Of a DNA stretch of 64,000 bases, positions 13,004 to 24,138 are shown in pieces (position 1 is the first letter of the stretch; the number at the start of each line of letters is the position of its first letter). Location: positions 1,736,001-1,800,000 of the forward strand of contig OY987243.1 in NCBI GenBank assembly GCA_963920765.1. Direction: 5' to 3'. This stretch comes from Ulota crispa. Taxonomy: Eukaryota > Streptophyta > Bryopsida > Orthotrichales > Orthotrichaceae. The notes below the pieces were generated by a model, which saw only the letters and a list, made by a program, of their open reading frames with translations, made no database searches and was not told the DNA's origin. The position numbers were made by a program, and so were the translations under genes.

Positions 13004-13941
13004 TCCCTAAAGGACCAACCCTCTTTTCAATTAGCACAATAGTGATTTTGGTCAAGTAACAATTTTGGTCAGGTACTTGTGATTGGAGATTTTCATATTT
13101 TACACTGAAATTTTAACAAAATGTGAGAACAAGGTTTATTTTTCATATGCACTAAATTTCATGACATTTGGAATTATGATTAAAAAGATACAGCCTAATA
13201 TGTTGTAATTTTCACTTGACAAACAGCCAGGCAGATTTTAAAATCACTTTTTTCAAAAACAAAAATTCAAAAAAGGTTCAAGAGATTTATGTGAATGTGG
13301 ATAGCTTTTAATCATTCCATTTTGATCAATGAGATGAAAATTACAAGGAGTTTTAGTTTGCGGGCAATTATGGAATCTCTACTCTAAAATAAACTTTGAA
13401 GTCCATTGATTTACTCAATTTTCAATATTTTAGAGAGAAAACAAAACAAAAAGATGTAGAGTATGTGTTTATCACAACATTATAACCATTGTGATTGGAA
13501 AGTTTCATTTCCATAATTAAGTTCTTTACAATTTAGCGGTTTGAATCATTCTCTACTTCTTTTTACTTACTACTATTTTTCCATGTGTTTTACAATTCCA
13601 AATGTTTTGAAAATTTTCAAGTATACCCAACTTGCTTTGAAGAACAAATCCAAAAAACTACAACCATTTTGGGGTTTTTTTCATACAAATACAACCTTGT
13701 GAAGTGCAGCTACTTGGATTTTTGCAAAGGCAAAAAATGGCTTTTTGTCAATTCAAACTCAAATATCTAACAATCTATAGGGTGAAAACTTCTGAATTTT
13801 TTTTCACATCTTTTGGTACTAGTCTCATACAAGATCTTACAGTTACATTTGTCAAAAAAAAAAATCTAAAATTTGGTACTTGTACTAGAATGGCAGTTTT
13901 GGAGCGGTTTTGGTGAAAATTTGAGCTTAATGATTTAGGGG
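13004..13941. mobile_element. TTAA-flanked piggyBac-like MITE, GGACC subfamily (938 bp)
   Basis: TTAA at 13000-13003 and 13942-13945. Left terminus TCCCTAAAGGACCAACC; right terminus reverse-complemented CCCCTAAATCATTAAGC. The interior is homologous to 14014-14932 in inverted orientation and to 44059-45003, for instance the segments around a GAGATGAAA motif and TAGTTTGCGGGCA. Confidence 0.7.
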
Positions 13942-14013
13942 TTAAAATGCAAGTAGAGCAATTTGGGGCCTAATCCACTGTGTTAAAGGTGGCTTGAGCT
14001 AAAAACATATTAA

Positions 14014-14932
14014 CCCCTATAGGACCAAGCCCTTTTTTTTTGCCAAAATCACTAAAAACTGTCACTTCTAGGAGGTTTAGAAAAAAGGGATTTTATGTTT
14101 TGTTTTTAGGAAATCCAACCGTAGGGTCTTGCCCCGGACTAGAAGAGGTACTTATAGTGCGAAAAAAATCAACTCATTCCAAATGGAGAGGAGTGAGATA
14201 TTTACAGCTAAAGTGAAAAAAAAAAAGGTTTTTTTCCATGCTACCCAAAAATTTCAGAAGCCTTTGACCACTCTTATAACAAAAAAATTGCTCTACCCAA
14301 AATTGCGCTTTATTTTTTCCATGTAGGAGATCAAGTTAGGTATGTGAGGGAGAATTTTTTTTAAATTGGAACTTTATAAGACATGGGAAAAAATAGTAAG
14401 TAAAAAGAAGTAGAAAATGAGTCAAACCACTAAATTGTTAAGAATTTAATTATTGAAATGAAAAACGCAAATCCCAACAGTGATAATGATGTGATAAACA
14501 ATCTACTTCCTTTGGTTTGATTTTTTTTCAAAAATATTGAAAATTGAGTAAACTAAAGGACTTCAAAGTTTATTTTAGAGTAGAGATTCCATAACTGCCC
14601 ACAAACAAAAACTCCTCATAACTTTCATGTCATTGATTGAAATTGAATGATTCAAAGCTTCTCATGAATAAAAAAAATCTAAAGAACCAATTTCAAATTT
14701 GTGCTTAAAATAAAAATAATTTCTGAAGAAGTTTTTGGGTTGCCCGGATGGGTAGTCCTCCCAAATTTTTATAAATTCATGCATAACTTCTTTGTCAAAT
14801 GTTGGAATGAAGAAAGAATTAGATGCCCACGTAGATTTTTGAATTCCCCACCTTCATTAAAAGTTTCAGAAAATCAGACAAAGTTGTTTAGCCATAGGTA
14901 CATGCCCAAAGTCCAACTTGTCCCCCAAAGGG
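14014..14932. mobile_element. TTAA-flanked piggyBac-like MITE, GGACC subfamily (919 bp), inverted copy
   Basis: TTAA at 14010-14013 and 14933-14936. Left terminus CCCCTATAGGACCAAGCC; right terminus reverse-complemented CCCTTTGGGGGACAAG. Read on the minus strand it aligns with 44059-45003, 49238-50155 and the reverse of 54227-55132, sharing GGGGGACAA, GGCATGTACCTA and a TTTTGAAACTTTT block near one end. Confidence 0.75.
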
Positions 14933-14936
14933 TTAA

Positions 14937-15197
14937 CGGTTCTTTAGAGGTTAAACTAATCTAATTGTAGTCTATATAAAAACAGTCAAGGGACGTTGTT
15001 CTTCAATTTCATTATCACAAATTGTAACTTACAAATTATTTTTGAGTTTTTCCAATCATTGATTATCCATACAATTTTTGTTTTTGAAATTCTAATTTTA
15101 CTTTTTATTTTCATTTGAGGAATCTCCTCATTTTTTATCTTTATCAGCTTCCTTAAGCTTTTGTTTCTATGTACGTAACAATAATTGGGAAGGCCTC
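14937..15197. other. AT-rich spacer between TTAA elements
   Basis: No gene or repeat is recognised. Confidence 0.4.
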
Positions 15198-15201
15198 TTA
15201 A

Positions 15202-16105
15202 CCCCTAAACGCCCAAGGGGGTAAGGGCAAAACATAAATGCATTCTAAAAAAATACTCTTGTAACTTCAATGAAGTTTGTTTCAAAAGAGAAAACAAGAA
15301 TCATGATGTTTAGGAATTATCCATACAATTACATATTCAAAAGAAGTTTTGTACTCTTATTTAATGAATTTAGAAGCATTTATCATTTAAAATTCACCAA
15401 AATTAGAAATCTTACTCATGGATTGGTATGATTGGTTAAAAATAAACATTCTATTCTAAACTTCAAAAATGCTATCTTTTGAAAGGAGGGAACATCATTG
15501 GTTTTGTGCAATAATAAATTTTACAACACTAGCAAATATTGAAGTGTTTGTCTTTGAAAAATTCTCCTGAATGGATTTTAACTTGGATTGACATGATTCA
15601 TGTTAAGTTGAAAAGTAGAATTGATTTTCTATTACAAAAAAAAAATTTGAAAAAAGTTTTTTTTGTAATAGAAAATCAAGTCTACTTTCCAACCCAACTT
15701 GAATCGTGTCAATCCAAGTTAAAATCCATTCAGGAGAATTTTTCAAAGACAAACACTTCAATATTTGCTAGTGTTGTTAAATTTACTATTTCAGGAAACT
15801 AATGATGTTCTCCTTTGAAAAGATTGCATTTTTGAAATTTACAATAGAATGTTTGTTTTTAACCAATCATACCAAATTATAAAATCTATGCATAAAATTT
15901 GTAATTTTGGTGAATATTAAATAGTAAATGCTTATAAATTCGTTAAATAAAATTCCAAAACTTTTTTTGAATGTTTAGCTGTATGGGTAATTACTAAACA
16001 TCATGATTCTTATGTTCTCTTTTGAAGCAAACTTCATCAAAGTTACATAAGTATTATTTTATAATACATCTATGTTTTGACCTTACCCCCTTGGGCGTTT
16101 AGGGG
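15202..16105. mobile_element. TTAA-flanked foldback element, inverted repeat along its whole length (904 bp)
   Basis: TTAA at 15198-15201 and 16106-16109; termini CCCCTAAACGCCCAAGGGG on both ends. The two arms (about 15202-15640 and 15664-16105) are inverted copies of each other along nearly their whole length, with a very short loop near 15653. A transcript would fold into one long hairpin. There is no coding frame. Confidence 0.85.
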
Positions 16106-16111
16106 TTAAGG

Positions 16112-19069
16112 TAATGATTGGCATCTTGGTGGTCACATTGGGCCGCTTGGGCGCCTATATGCCCAAAGTGCCCCATTGAGGTCATGGTTCATCCAATGAA
16201 GTCAATTTATAATTGGCTTTAAAAAATTATACAAAGTGATAAAAAGAACTTACTTTGTACATGTTAGTGACACTCATTGTTGCCAACATGAAGTCAAAAT
16301 AAGGATTCAAAGCCATACCATGTAATAAAGATGAAAAAAGAAAATTTGATTCTTCCATTTTTAGGTCAAAACCCCTAAAAATGGCCTAAAAAAACATGTG
16401 GGCAGACACGTCTGCCCATCTTATCCACCTAGGAGGTCCGCCTATGCTATACAGTGGCCTCCAACAAACATTGTCGACCCATCTTTTGTCGTTTAGAGGT
16501 CATGTCCTGTTATGGTATGACATTGAGGTTAATTGGCCTTATTTTTTCTTGCATTTTTTATATTTCATTCCTATCCTTAATCCCAACCAAGCATACCAAA
16601 ATTCAACCCCAAAAAATCAAAATCCAAGTTTTGATAAATTGTTTTGTGTCACAAATCAGGGTTTTACATGGTTTTACAAGAAATTTGATTGAAAAACATT
16701 GATGATAAATTTTGGAGATTTGATTGCATGGGTATAAAGGTGACATCCATATGCACATCCATATGCAAAAAACCCATGCTAAAAGAAAACCCCATAAGTA
16801 AAACAAAATTGATCTTTGAAGTGTTTAGTATGACCGGTGATATGTCCAAACATTGTAAAATAGACATTTTCTTACGATAATCAAGTTTTTTTGTTTGACT
16901 CATACATTGTGACTAAGTTTGTACCTTTGAACATGTTGTTGTGTTTTTTTGGTGAAAAGCTAACTAAAAATTAAAAACATTTATTTTACAAAATTTGGAC
17001 ATATCACCGGTCATACTAAACACTTCAAAGATCAATTTTGTTTTACTTATGGGGTTTTCTTTTAGCATGGGTTTTTTGCATATGGATGTGCATATGGATG
17101 TCACCTTTATACCCATGCAATCAAATCTCCAAAATTTATCATCAATGTTTTTCAATCAAATTTCTTGTAAAACCATGTAAAACCCTGATTTGTGACACAA
17201 AACAATTTATCAAAACTTGGATTTTGATTTTTTGGGGTTGAATTTTAGTATGCTTGGTTGAGATTAGGGATAGGGATGAAATATAAAAAATGCAAGAAAA
17301 AATAAGGCCAATTAACCTCAATGTCATACCATAACATGACATGACATTCTAAACATCAAAAGATGAACTGATATTGTTTATTGGAGGCCACTGTACAACA
17401 ACTTCAAGTTGCCCAAAGTAACAACCTTGATTGGCAAAATAACAATTATAAAAAACAATCACTATAATGTATGAAGTGAGCAGGAGTATTAAAATTTTCA
17501 TCCGTTGTACCTAGATTCGTATTAGGAACATATATTCCAAAAAGATCATCACAGAAGTTTTAAAAAAGAGAGACAACACTCACTCTAAGAAAGTTGAAGC
17601 TAAAGAGTTACTTACCCATAATTTATGTGGGATTATTTTGTTATTATTGTTGTAGTTAGTACTAATAGGTAACAAGTAGGTGTTGTTTATAGTCATTAGT
17701 TAGATGGGTGATTGCAAGAAATACTAGTATTACATTGTGTCTCCTTCCACTTGAGCGGGTGATATTAGGATCGTATCTTTTGCTTAACAAGTCTTTTTGA
17801 TTTGAGATTTCAAGGCAAAGAAAACATCAAAGTTACTGATGTTCAATAAATTTTTGGTATTTTTAAAAATTATTTTACTATTTATAATAGAATATCGATT
17901 GCATGTCTACCTAAATGGTTTTGGGGGTTTTCAGTACTGCAAATGATCAAAAATGCAAATTTTTGGCCACAAATCATGGTAGTGATTCAAGAGGCATCAT
18001 TACACAAATTTATAAACCAATTTTGCAAATCTCAAAATTTTACGCCTTGCACGTTCTCTCAAAGTGGGCATCCTATCTCCCTACCTAGATGATAGACAAA
18101 AATCTTCCTAGAAAAAATACTCTCATCACTTCAAGCCAATAAAGGAGGCCATAAATGTCCAATTTTTGTTTTATTTTTTTTGGTTTTTTTGTAATTACTA
18201 AGAATTAAAACATGGCAGCCTAGAAATTCTGGTAATTTCTGCTCCACATGCCTATGTAGTACTCCCCTCCATTTATTGGCACTATATAGTACCACTAACC
18301 ATTGACATCTTTTGAGGATCCGAATTTTTTTTCCAACCATTCATTGAATTGCCATTATTGATAGTTGGCCTTCCTAAATGACATGCCACGTGCCTTGTTC
18401 TCAATAGATTTGGGATGGGAGGGACGATTCAGATTTTCAGTGCAAGGGTGCTGTGTAGTACTTACAGTACTAGTAGCACTTCCAATATTACACCCAAAAA
18501 GAGGAATTTTGAGACAAAACTATGAAGTGTTTCTTGCAACTACCCAAATACTCAAACTACAAGTAAGGTATAAATTATAAAGATGAAGTTTTGCTTAATA
18601 TCTCATGTGTGTTTTGTATTTTTATTAACGCAATATTCATTCATTTGGGAAAAATCTCATTTTGGAGCTTTTCAATTTCTACAATATTCTAAATCTTGGT
18701 TGTCACATTGGGCTAAATTCGGTTGTAGAACAAGACAAGTGAACATACTCATGTACAAAACAAAAGACAAAGACAAATGTGACTGTCCGTCCACTCTCAC
18801 ATTTTAGGGAACTTTTAGTATTTTTGACCTAAAAAATGAAGAATCAAATTATTGTTTTCACTTTTACTAGGTGATATGATTTTAAATGTAAGTTTTGACT
18901 TCATGTTGACAACAATGAGTATCACAAGCATGTACAAAGTAAGCTTTTTTTATCATTTTTTGAAATCAACTATGAAGTGACTATGTTGGACAAACATGAG
19001 CTCATTTGGGTACCTCAGGGCTTAGGCAAATGGGCAAGCGGACAAGCGGGCAATTCAAAGTGACAATCA
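16112..19069. mobile_element. Large foldback element (about 3 kb) with nested hairpin
   Basis: Outer inverted repeats of roughly 270 bp: left about 16112-16385, right about 18805-19069, sharing AATGATTG at the tips, a CCGCTTG segment, TTTGACTTCATGTTG and ACTTTGTACATG. The interior holds a second near-perfect inverted repeat (16448-17396). The interior 17890-18550 resembles 62480-63060. No transposase is visible. Target duplication not resolved. Confidence 0.6.
16448..17396. repeat. Near-identical inverted repeat, about 410-bp arms with 127-bp loop
   Basis: Left arm 16448-16862 and right arm 16990-17396 are nearly identical as reverse complements; the translated frames on opposite strands match (shared MKNIDDKFWRFDCMG and MFYLWGFLLAWVF). 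Those frames are a by-product of the repeat, not genes. High arm identity implies a recent inverted duplication or gene-conversion between arms. Confidence 0.85.
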
Positions 19070-19910
19070 TTGTCTCAACAAAGTATTTTAACACCATAGG
19101 GTGATGGCATGATCAAGGTAATCAAAAAGGACTGCTTAGGTCTAATTTGGCCATACCCATGATACTTTTGCTATTTATGACATCTTACTAGATAGTGTTT
19201 TGCTATTTATTTTTTGGCAAGAAGTTGCTTATACTTGTAGATTAGTAGAAAAAAAAACACTTTTTCAAAAGATGCATGTTATCATGTGCAAATGAGTGAT
19301 TTTTTAAGAAGTTCCGAAACTATCTCATATTATCAAAATGAAGTAAAGGACTCATCCGGACAACAAATTTGGTTAGTAGGAATTAGGTTAATGCTAGTTG
19401 TGCAAGCTTCTATGGTCCATGAATTTAAAGTGTATTAGTCCATACATTATTAAAATTAGTTGTTATGAATTCTTTTAGGGACAGTTTCGTGCAAGTTTTT
19501 CCACATTCAATAAAGAACATTAGAAATTTGTAGTTTTTTTTAAAAAGTGGCAAAAGCATGCACATACACTTGTTTCTAGGTGCACATTTGGTCAAAATTA
19601 TGAAAATGTTCATAATTCATTTTAGGGAGCCATTACAAATTACAAGTCAAAAAAAGTCTGGATCAAAGACATTTGGGTTCTAATCACTTTTATGGTGTGA
19701 AAAAAAAACAAGAAAGTCCTTTTGATGAAAAGAACACTTTTTAAATGAATGTCTTAATGTAAGGAAAGCTTAAGAAAAATGTCTCATCATTTGCAAGTTT
19801 AATTTTTTTGCTAAACAAAAATATTCAGGACCCACTAATGGAAGCAAAATAATAGTGCTTTCCAGAAGTCCGGCAGGCCCTTTTGGGGGTACCCTGATTG
19901 TGCCATCATC

Positions 19911-20158
19911 CCATATTAGATAAATTGGAAAAAACAGAGTCCCATTTTGTACTCCACCTTAAACCCAAAAAGTTACTTTAAACCAAATTTGAAAGTATCA
20001 GTTTCAATGTGAGCCACTAAGATTTTTTCCCTCCCAAATTCCTCCTCTCAGGTGAGGCACATGTACCAAATAAAATGCTAGAGCTTGAATTAAGTTAATC
20101 ATCTTAATCCTCAAAAGTCCCAAAAATGTAATGTTTTTCCCAATTTATCTAATATGGT
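19911..20158. mobile_element. MITE, AAATTGGGAAAA family (about 248 bp)
   Basis: Ends CCATATTAGATAAATTGG and reverse-complemented ACCATATTAGATAAATTGGG. Shares its interior (CCTCCTCTCA, GGTATCA-type segments) with 20999-21789, 26773-27021 and 28039-28296. Confidence 0.7.
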
Positions 20159-20358
20159 GTTATTTATTAAATACTCTTTCAACAACATAAAATCCAAAAA
20201 TCCCAAAATTGGAATTTTCCCCAAATTACTGAGAATTGCAATATCACAATAATGATGAAATTGATAAATGTTCTAAAGTAGAAATGGCTTGTGCAAAGGT
20301 TTCTTTGTTCTAGCTTAGTTGTGTTTGGGTGTCGTATTATTGTTGCAACACGCAAGAT

Positions 20359-20713
20359 ATGTTAGAGTGGCACAGACATCCTCTTTCGGTGTGATGCGTG
20401 CACTGCCCTCGTAAAGTCATAGTTAGCGTGCAAAAGAACGTAGGTCATACGTGATAAGTACTTTGTATAGCGGTGGACTGGTGGTATTCCAACATATACA
20501 CCAAGACTAGAACAGCGCTCTCTACATGTTGAGCAAAGCGCACATCAGTTGCACGCGGCAGAAAACATCCTCATTGGCTTTAATCACATTATCAATTTAT
20601 CGTTGTTTGCAAAACGAATATTTCAAGCCCGACATAATCTTGCTATTGGCCTCCTATCCTCACAGCATCTGTACCTCAGGCTCACAAGTCACAACACAAA
20701 GGAAGAGCAATTT
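20359..20713 (-). pseudogene. gyrB exon 18 and flanking intron fragment, duplicated and decayed
   Basis: This aligns with 31648-31963 of the gyrB gene on the same strand (shared GAGTGGCACAGACATCCTC, GACATAATCTTGCTATTGGCC-like and CTCAGGCTCACAAGTCACAA segments). The copied exon 18 has a premature stop after the RALF codons, and the acceptor TGTACAG has become CATGTAG. It cannot be spliced or translated as GYRB. The collinear continuation is at 21791-22045, separated by inserted DNA. Confidence 0.85.
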
Positions 20714-20998
20714 GTATAGGGCAATGCCAGAGGAGGAGATTGCTGGTAAAAAAGTGCTGACAAGGAGTGCAGAGCCCAACGAGGAGGCGCTTTTTTACCC
20801 ACAATCCCTAACGACAAAGGCGTTGCCCGACATAAATCACAAGTAGAAAGGATGAGAAATCAAGGATGAGAGTTGTAGCCGGATGAGAAATCCGTACTGC
20901 CCAATTATGCAAGGCAACCCGCAGAATTGAGTATCACGCCGCATAACCCACCACGCAAATGAACGGCAAGATCCTAGGAGTGGTTTACAAACGAGAAA

Positions 20999-21789
20999 AT
21001 GCATTATTTGTGAAATTGGGAAAAATTGTACAGTTTGGGACTTCTGAAGGTTTCAAGTGGCCACCTAAAACCAAGCTCACAACATTTTTTTGGTACCCAT
21101 GCCCTCACCTGAGAGGAGGAATTTGCTAGGGAAAAACTCTTAGTGGCTTAGACTAAAATTAATACCTTCAAATCTGGTTTAACCCTAGACCGCCCATGGA
21201 CTTTCTTCAGTATCTTAGAGTGTGCTCTTAGATGAACAGAATGGCAACATTTTGATAAGTTACATCATTTTTTATAAATTGTAACCGTACAAATTCAAAC
21301 TGGATATGTTAGAGATCACATAGGAAAAGAAAACACAACAATATTACTTATGGATTGAAAAATTATAACATTTGATGAAGAGGGTGTTAAAACTGTGAAA
21401 GTGATTTGAAGTCTTTCAATCCTCTTTTCACATATCAAATTTAAAATTGAGGATGTCAAAAAAAATATGAGTATGTAAAGTACAACATGTGTAACCCTAA
21501 TCAATTTACGGATTCTTAAAATCTACTTTACAATTTTTTAAATTAAATTTCTAATGTGATTGTTTCTCCAAGTTCTAATGTACTTGAGGCTCATCTCCAA
21601 GAGCTCTCAATACTAGAAAGTGAAGATTTGCAATTCACACCCTTGCACAAAATCTTGAATAGACAAATCATATTCATTCATTTTCGAAATCGGATTTTTG
21701 ATACTAAAACAAGACTTTAATAAGAATAATTTTAAATAATAACCACTACATGGTACCTCCGTTTTTCCTAATTCAACGAATAACGCGTT
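20999..21789. mobile_element. MITE (AAATTGGGAAAA family) split by a nested TTAA element
   Basis: Left part about 20999-21182, right part about 21745-21789 ending in AACGCGTT. In intact relatives these parts are continuous. The insert 21183-about 21744 begins CCCTAGACCGCCC immediately after a TTAA (21179-21182) and is the reverse complement of part of the 1970-3468 element, missing one of its ends. Confidence 0.65.
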
Positions 21790-21790
21790 A

Positions 21791-22045
<255 letters not shown>

Positions 22046-22969
22046 TATATTTTTAGAAAGGCAAATATTACTCTTCAAATCTTATTTAGACTTTTTTGGG
22101 GGGCCAAAGTCTCTGCTGACTACCCCATAAATTCTAAATTTAACCGGAAGCAAGCAAAGGTTAAGGACACTGGCACGATCAACGTACCCCACTATGACCT
22201 CCCTCGACCTCCGGACACGACTCCCGTCTTGTGAGTCCTGATTATTTTTGTATAGGGAAGAAATTGAACTTGCAAGATATGAGACATTTTTTTTAAGCTT
22301 TCCTTATGCTAAGACATTCATTTAAAAAGTGTTCCTTCCATCATAAGGACTTTTTTGATTTTTTCACACCATAAAAGTGATTAGAACCCAAATGTCCTGC
22401 TCCAAACTTTTTTTGACTTGTAATTTATAATGGCTCCCTAAAATGAACTATTAACATTTTAATAGTTTTGACCATATGTGCACCTAGAAACAAGTGTATG
22501 TGCATGCTTTTGCCACTTAAGAAGAAAATTTACAAATTTTTAATGTTCTTTATTGGACGTGGAAAAACTTGCATGAAAATGTTTGTAAAAGAATTCACCA
22601 CAACTAATTTTAATAATGTATGGACTAATATACTTTAAATTCATGCACCATAGAAACTTGCACACTTATAAATGTATTAACCTAATTCCTACTAACCAAA
22701 TTTGTAGTCTGGATGAGTCCTTTACTTCATTTTGATGAAATGAGACAATTCTAGAACTTCTTACAAAATCGCTCATTTGGACATGATAGCATTCATCATT
22801 TGAAAAAGTCAATTTTTTCCTCCTAATCTACAAGTATGGACAACTTCTTGCCAAAATAATAAGAGCATAACACTCTTTAGTAAAACATAATAAATAGCAG
22901 AAGTGTCATGGGTATGGCCAAATCGGAGTTAAGCAGTCCTTTTTGGGTACCCTGATCGTGCCATCACCC

Positions 22970-24138
22970 TTAACACTCACAACAGAACACATAAAAAAGT
23001 TCTCGCCCCCGGAGCTCTGAAAACTAATTTCAAGAATATCGCCCAAACTGCTACAAAAGAAAAACCGAAGTAGTTGGTTGTGAGAATTTTCCACTGCCCA
23101 ACTGAAACTCAAGAGTATGTCAAAAATCCTAAGAACTGACTATTGGAGCCAGTTCACGAACCCACTCCACTTTCCACAAATGTGTCTTAGACACTAAGAT
23201 TCGTCCCCTCCAAACGACCGAGGAAGCTAGCGTAACAAAATTCAAAGGCTGACAATTTAGCTTTGAGTCAATGAGAGAAAGAGAGATCGAGGGACAACGT
23301 TTGGGCTTTCACAGGACTGAAGCATTCTATTGAATGCCACCCCATATGCATATATTCAACTTTTAACGTGCTTTGGAGGAAGATTTCTCAGAAATACTTC
23401 TTGCGGAGGTCTACTTCACATGACACAATCGTTCTCACATGTGACCGTAAGCATTAATATGACGTTTTGGGAGGGCCGAAATTGTCACCGAAGCTCTAAA
23501 CCCTAGTAAAGTCAAACTCGCAGACAGAGCTTTCAATTTGGCTACTCAAATTGTGCAAATTTCACAGCCTTGCGATCACAATAAAAACTATCATACAGCG
23601 AATAAATTCCATAGCAACGGTGAATGCATGACCAGTTTACCGACTTAGGTTCACCAGTTGGGCGTGCTCTTCCACTCGCCCATGCCTAAAAGCTTCCAAA
23701 ATCAGATAGTCCAGCAACTACAAACCCTCCCCTTCCATTGACATATTCAACTCGTCCGAAGTGGCTGATTGGCATACACGACCCGTTACCTCAAACTGAA
23801 GGTGGCCCCCGAGACCAAGCACATTATACAGGAACCGGAGGTCCAGGCCGAATGGGCGAGACGCATCGATCATTCCAAGTTCCAACTGCCGAGACGCTAT
23901 GTCACGATGTCGCGTTCCATGCATTTGTTGATCTCGGCGGTTGGTTCATCCGAAAACCAGATCAGTATAAATATGGCGATATCTTCAGCATCAGCCTCAT
24001 TTCCTCTACGCGCAGCCTCTTTCTCTTCCATGGTTGCTTTTCCGTTGTCAGAGCGCACACAGGCTTTGTAGGTGTACATCGTCAAGCGTTGAGGCTGGTG
24101 CAACGTCCAAGTTAATTAGATCTTCGCAGCAACCATCC
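22970..24138. other. Upstream region of the IPT9-like gene
   Basis: A mixed-composition region without a recognisable host exon. The 23700-24138 part probably includes promoter and 5' leader. An upstream open frame (23973-24071) is listed separately. Confidence 0.4.
23973..24071 (+). other. Upstream ORF resembling a plastid transit peptide
   Basis: A 32-codon frame (MAISSASASFPLRAASFSSM...) ends in TAG 67 bp before the IPT9-like ATG and is in a different frame. It is rich in Ser/Ala with few acidic residues, like a chloroplast transit peptide. It may be a regulatory uORF, or a first exon spliced to the main gene in some transcripts. Confidence 0.35.

Noticed and set aside
16603-17342. Several 60-80-codon frames on both strands with matching proteins
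   Set aside because: They are mirror translations of the inverted repeat arms, not a gene family.
20526-20846. 106-codon plus-strand frame
   Set aside because: Runs antisense through the gyrB duplicate and into unrelated inserted DNA; chimeric by chance.
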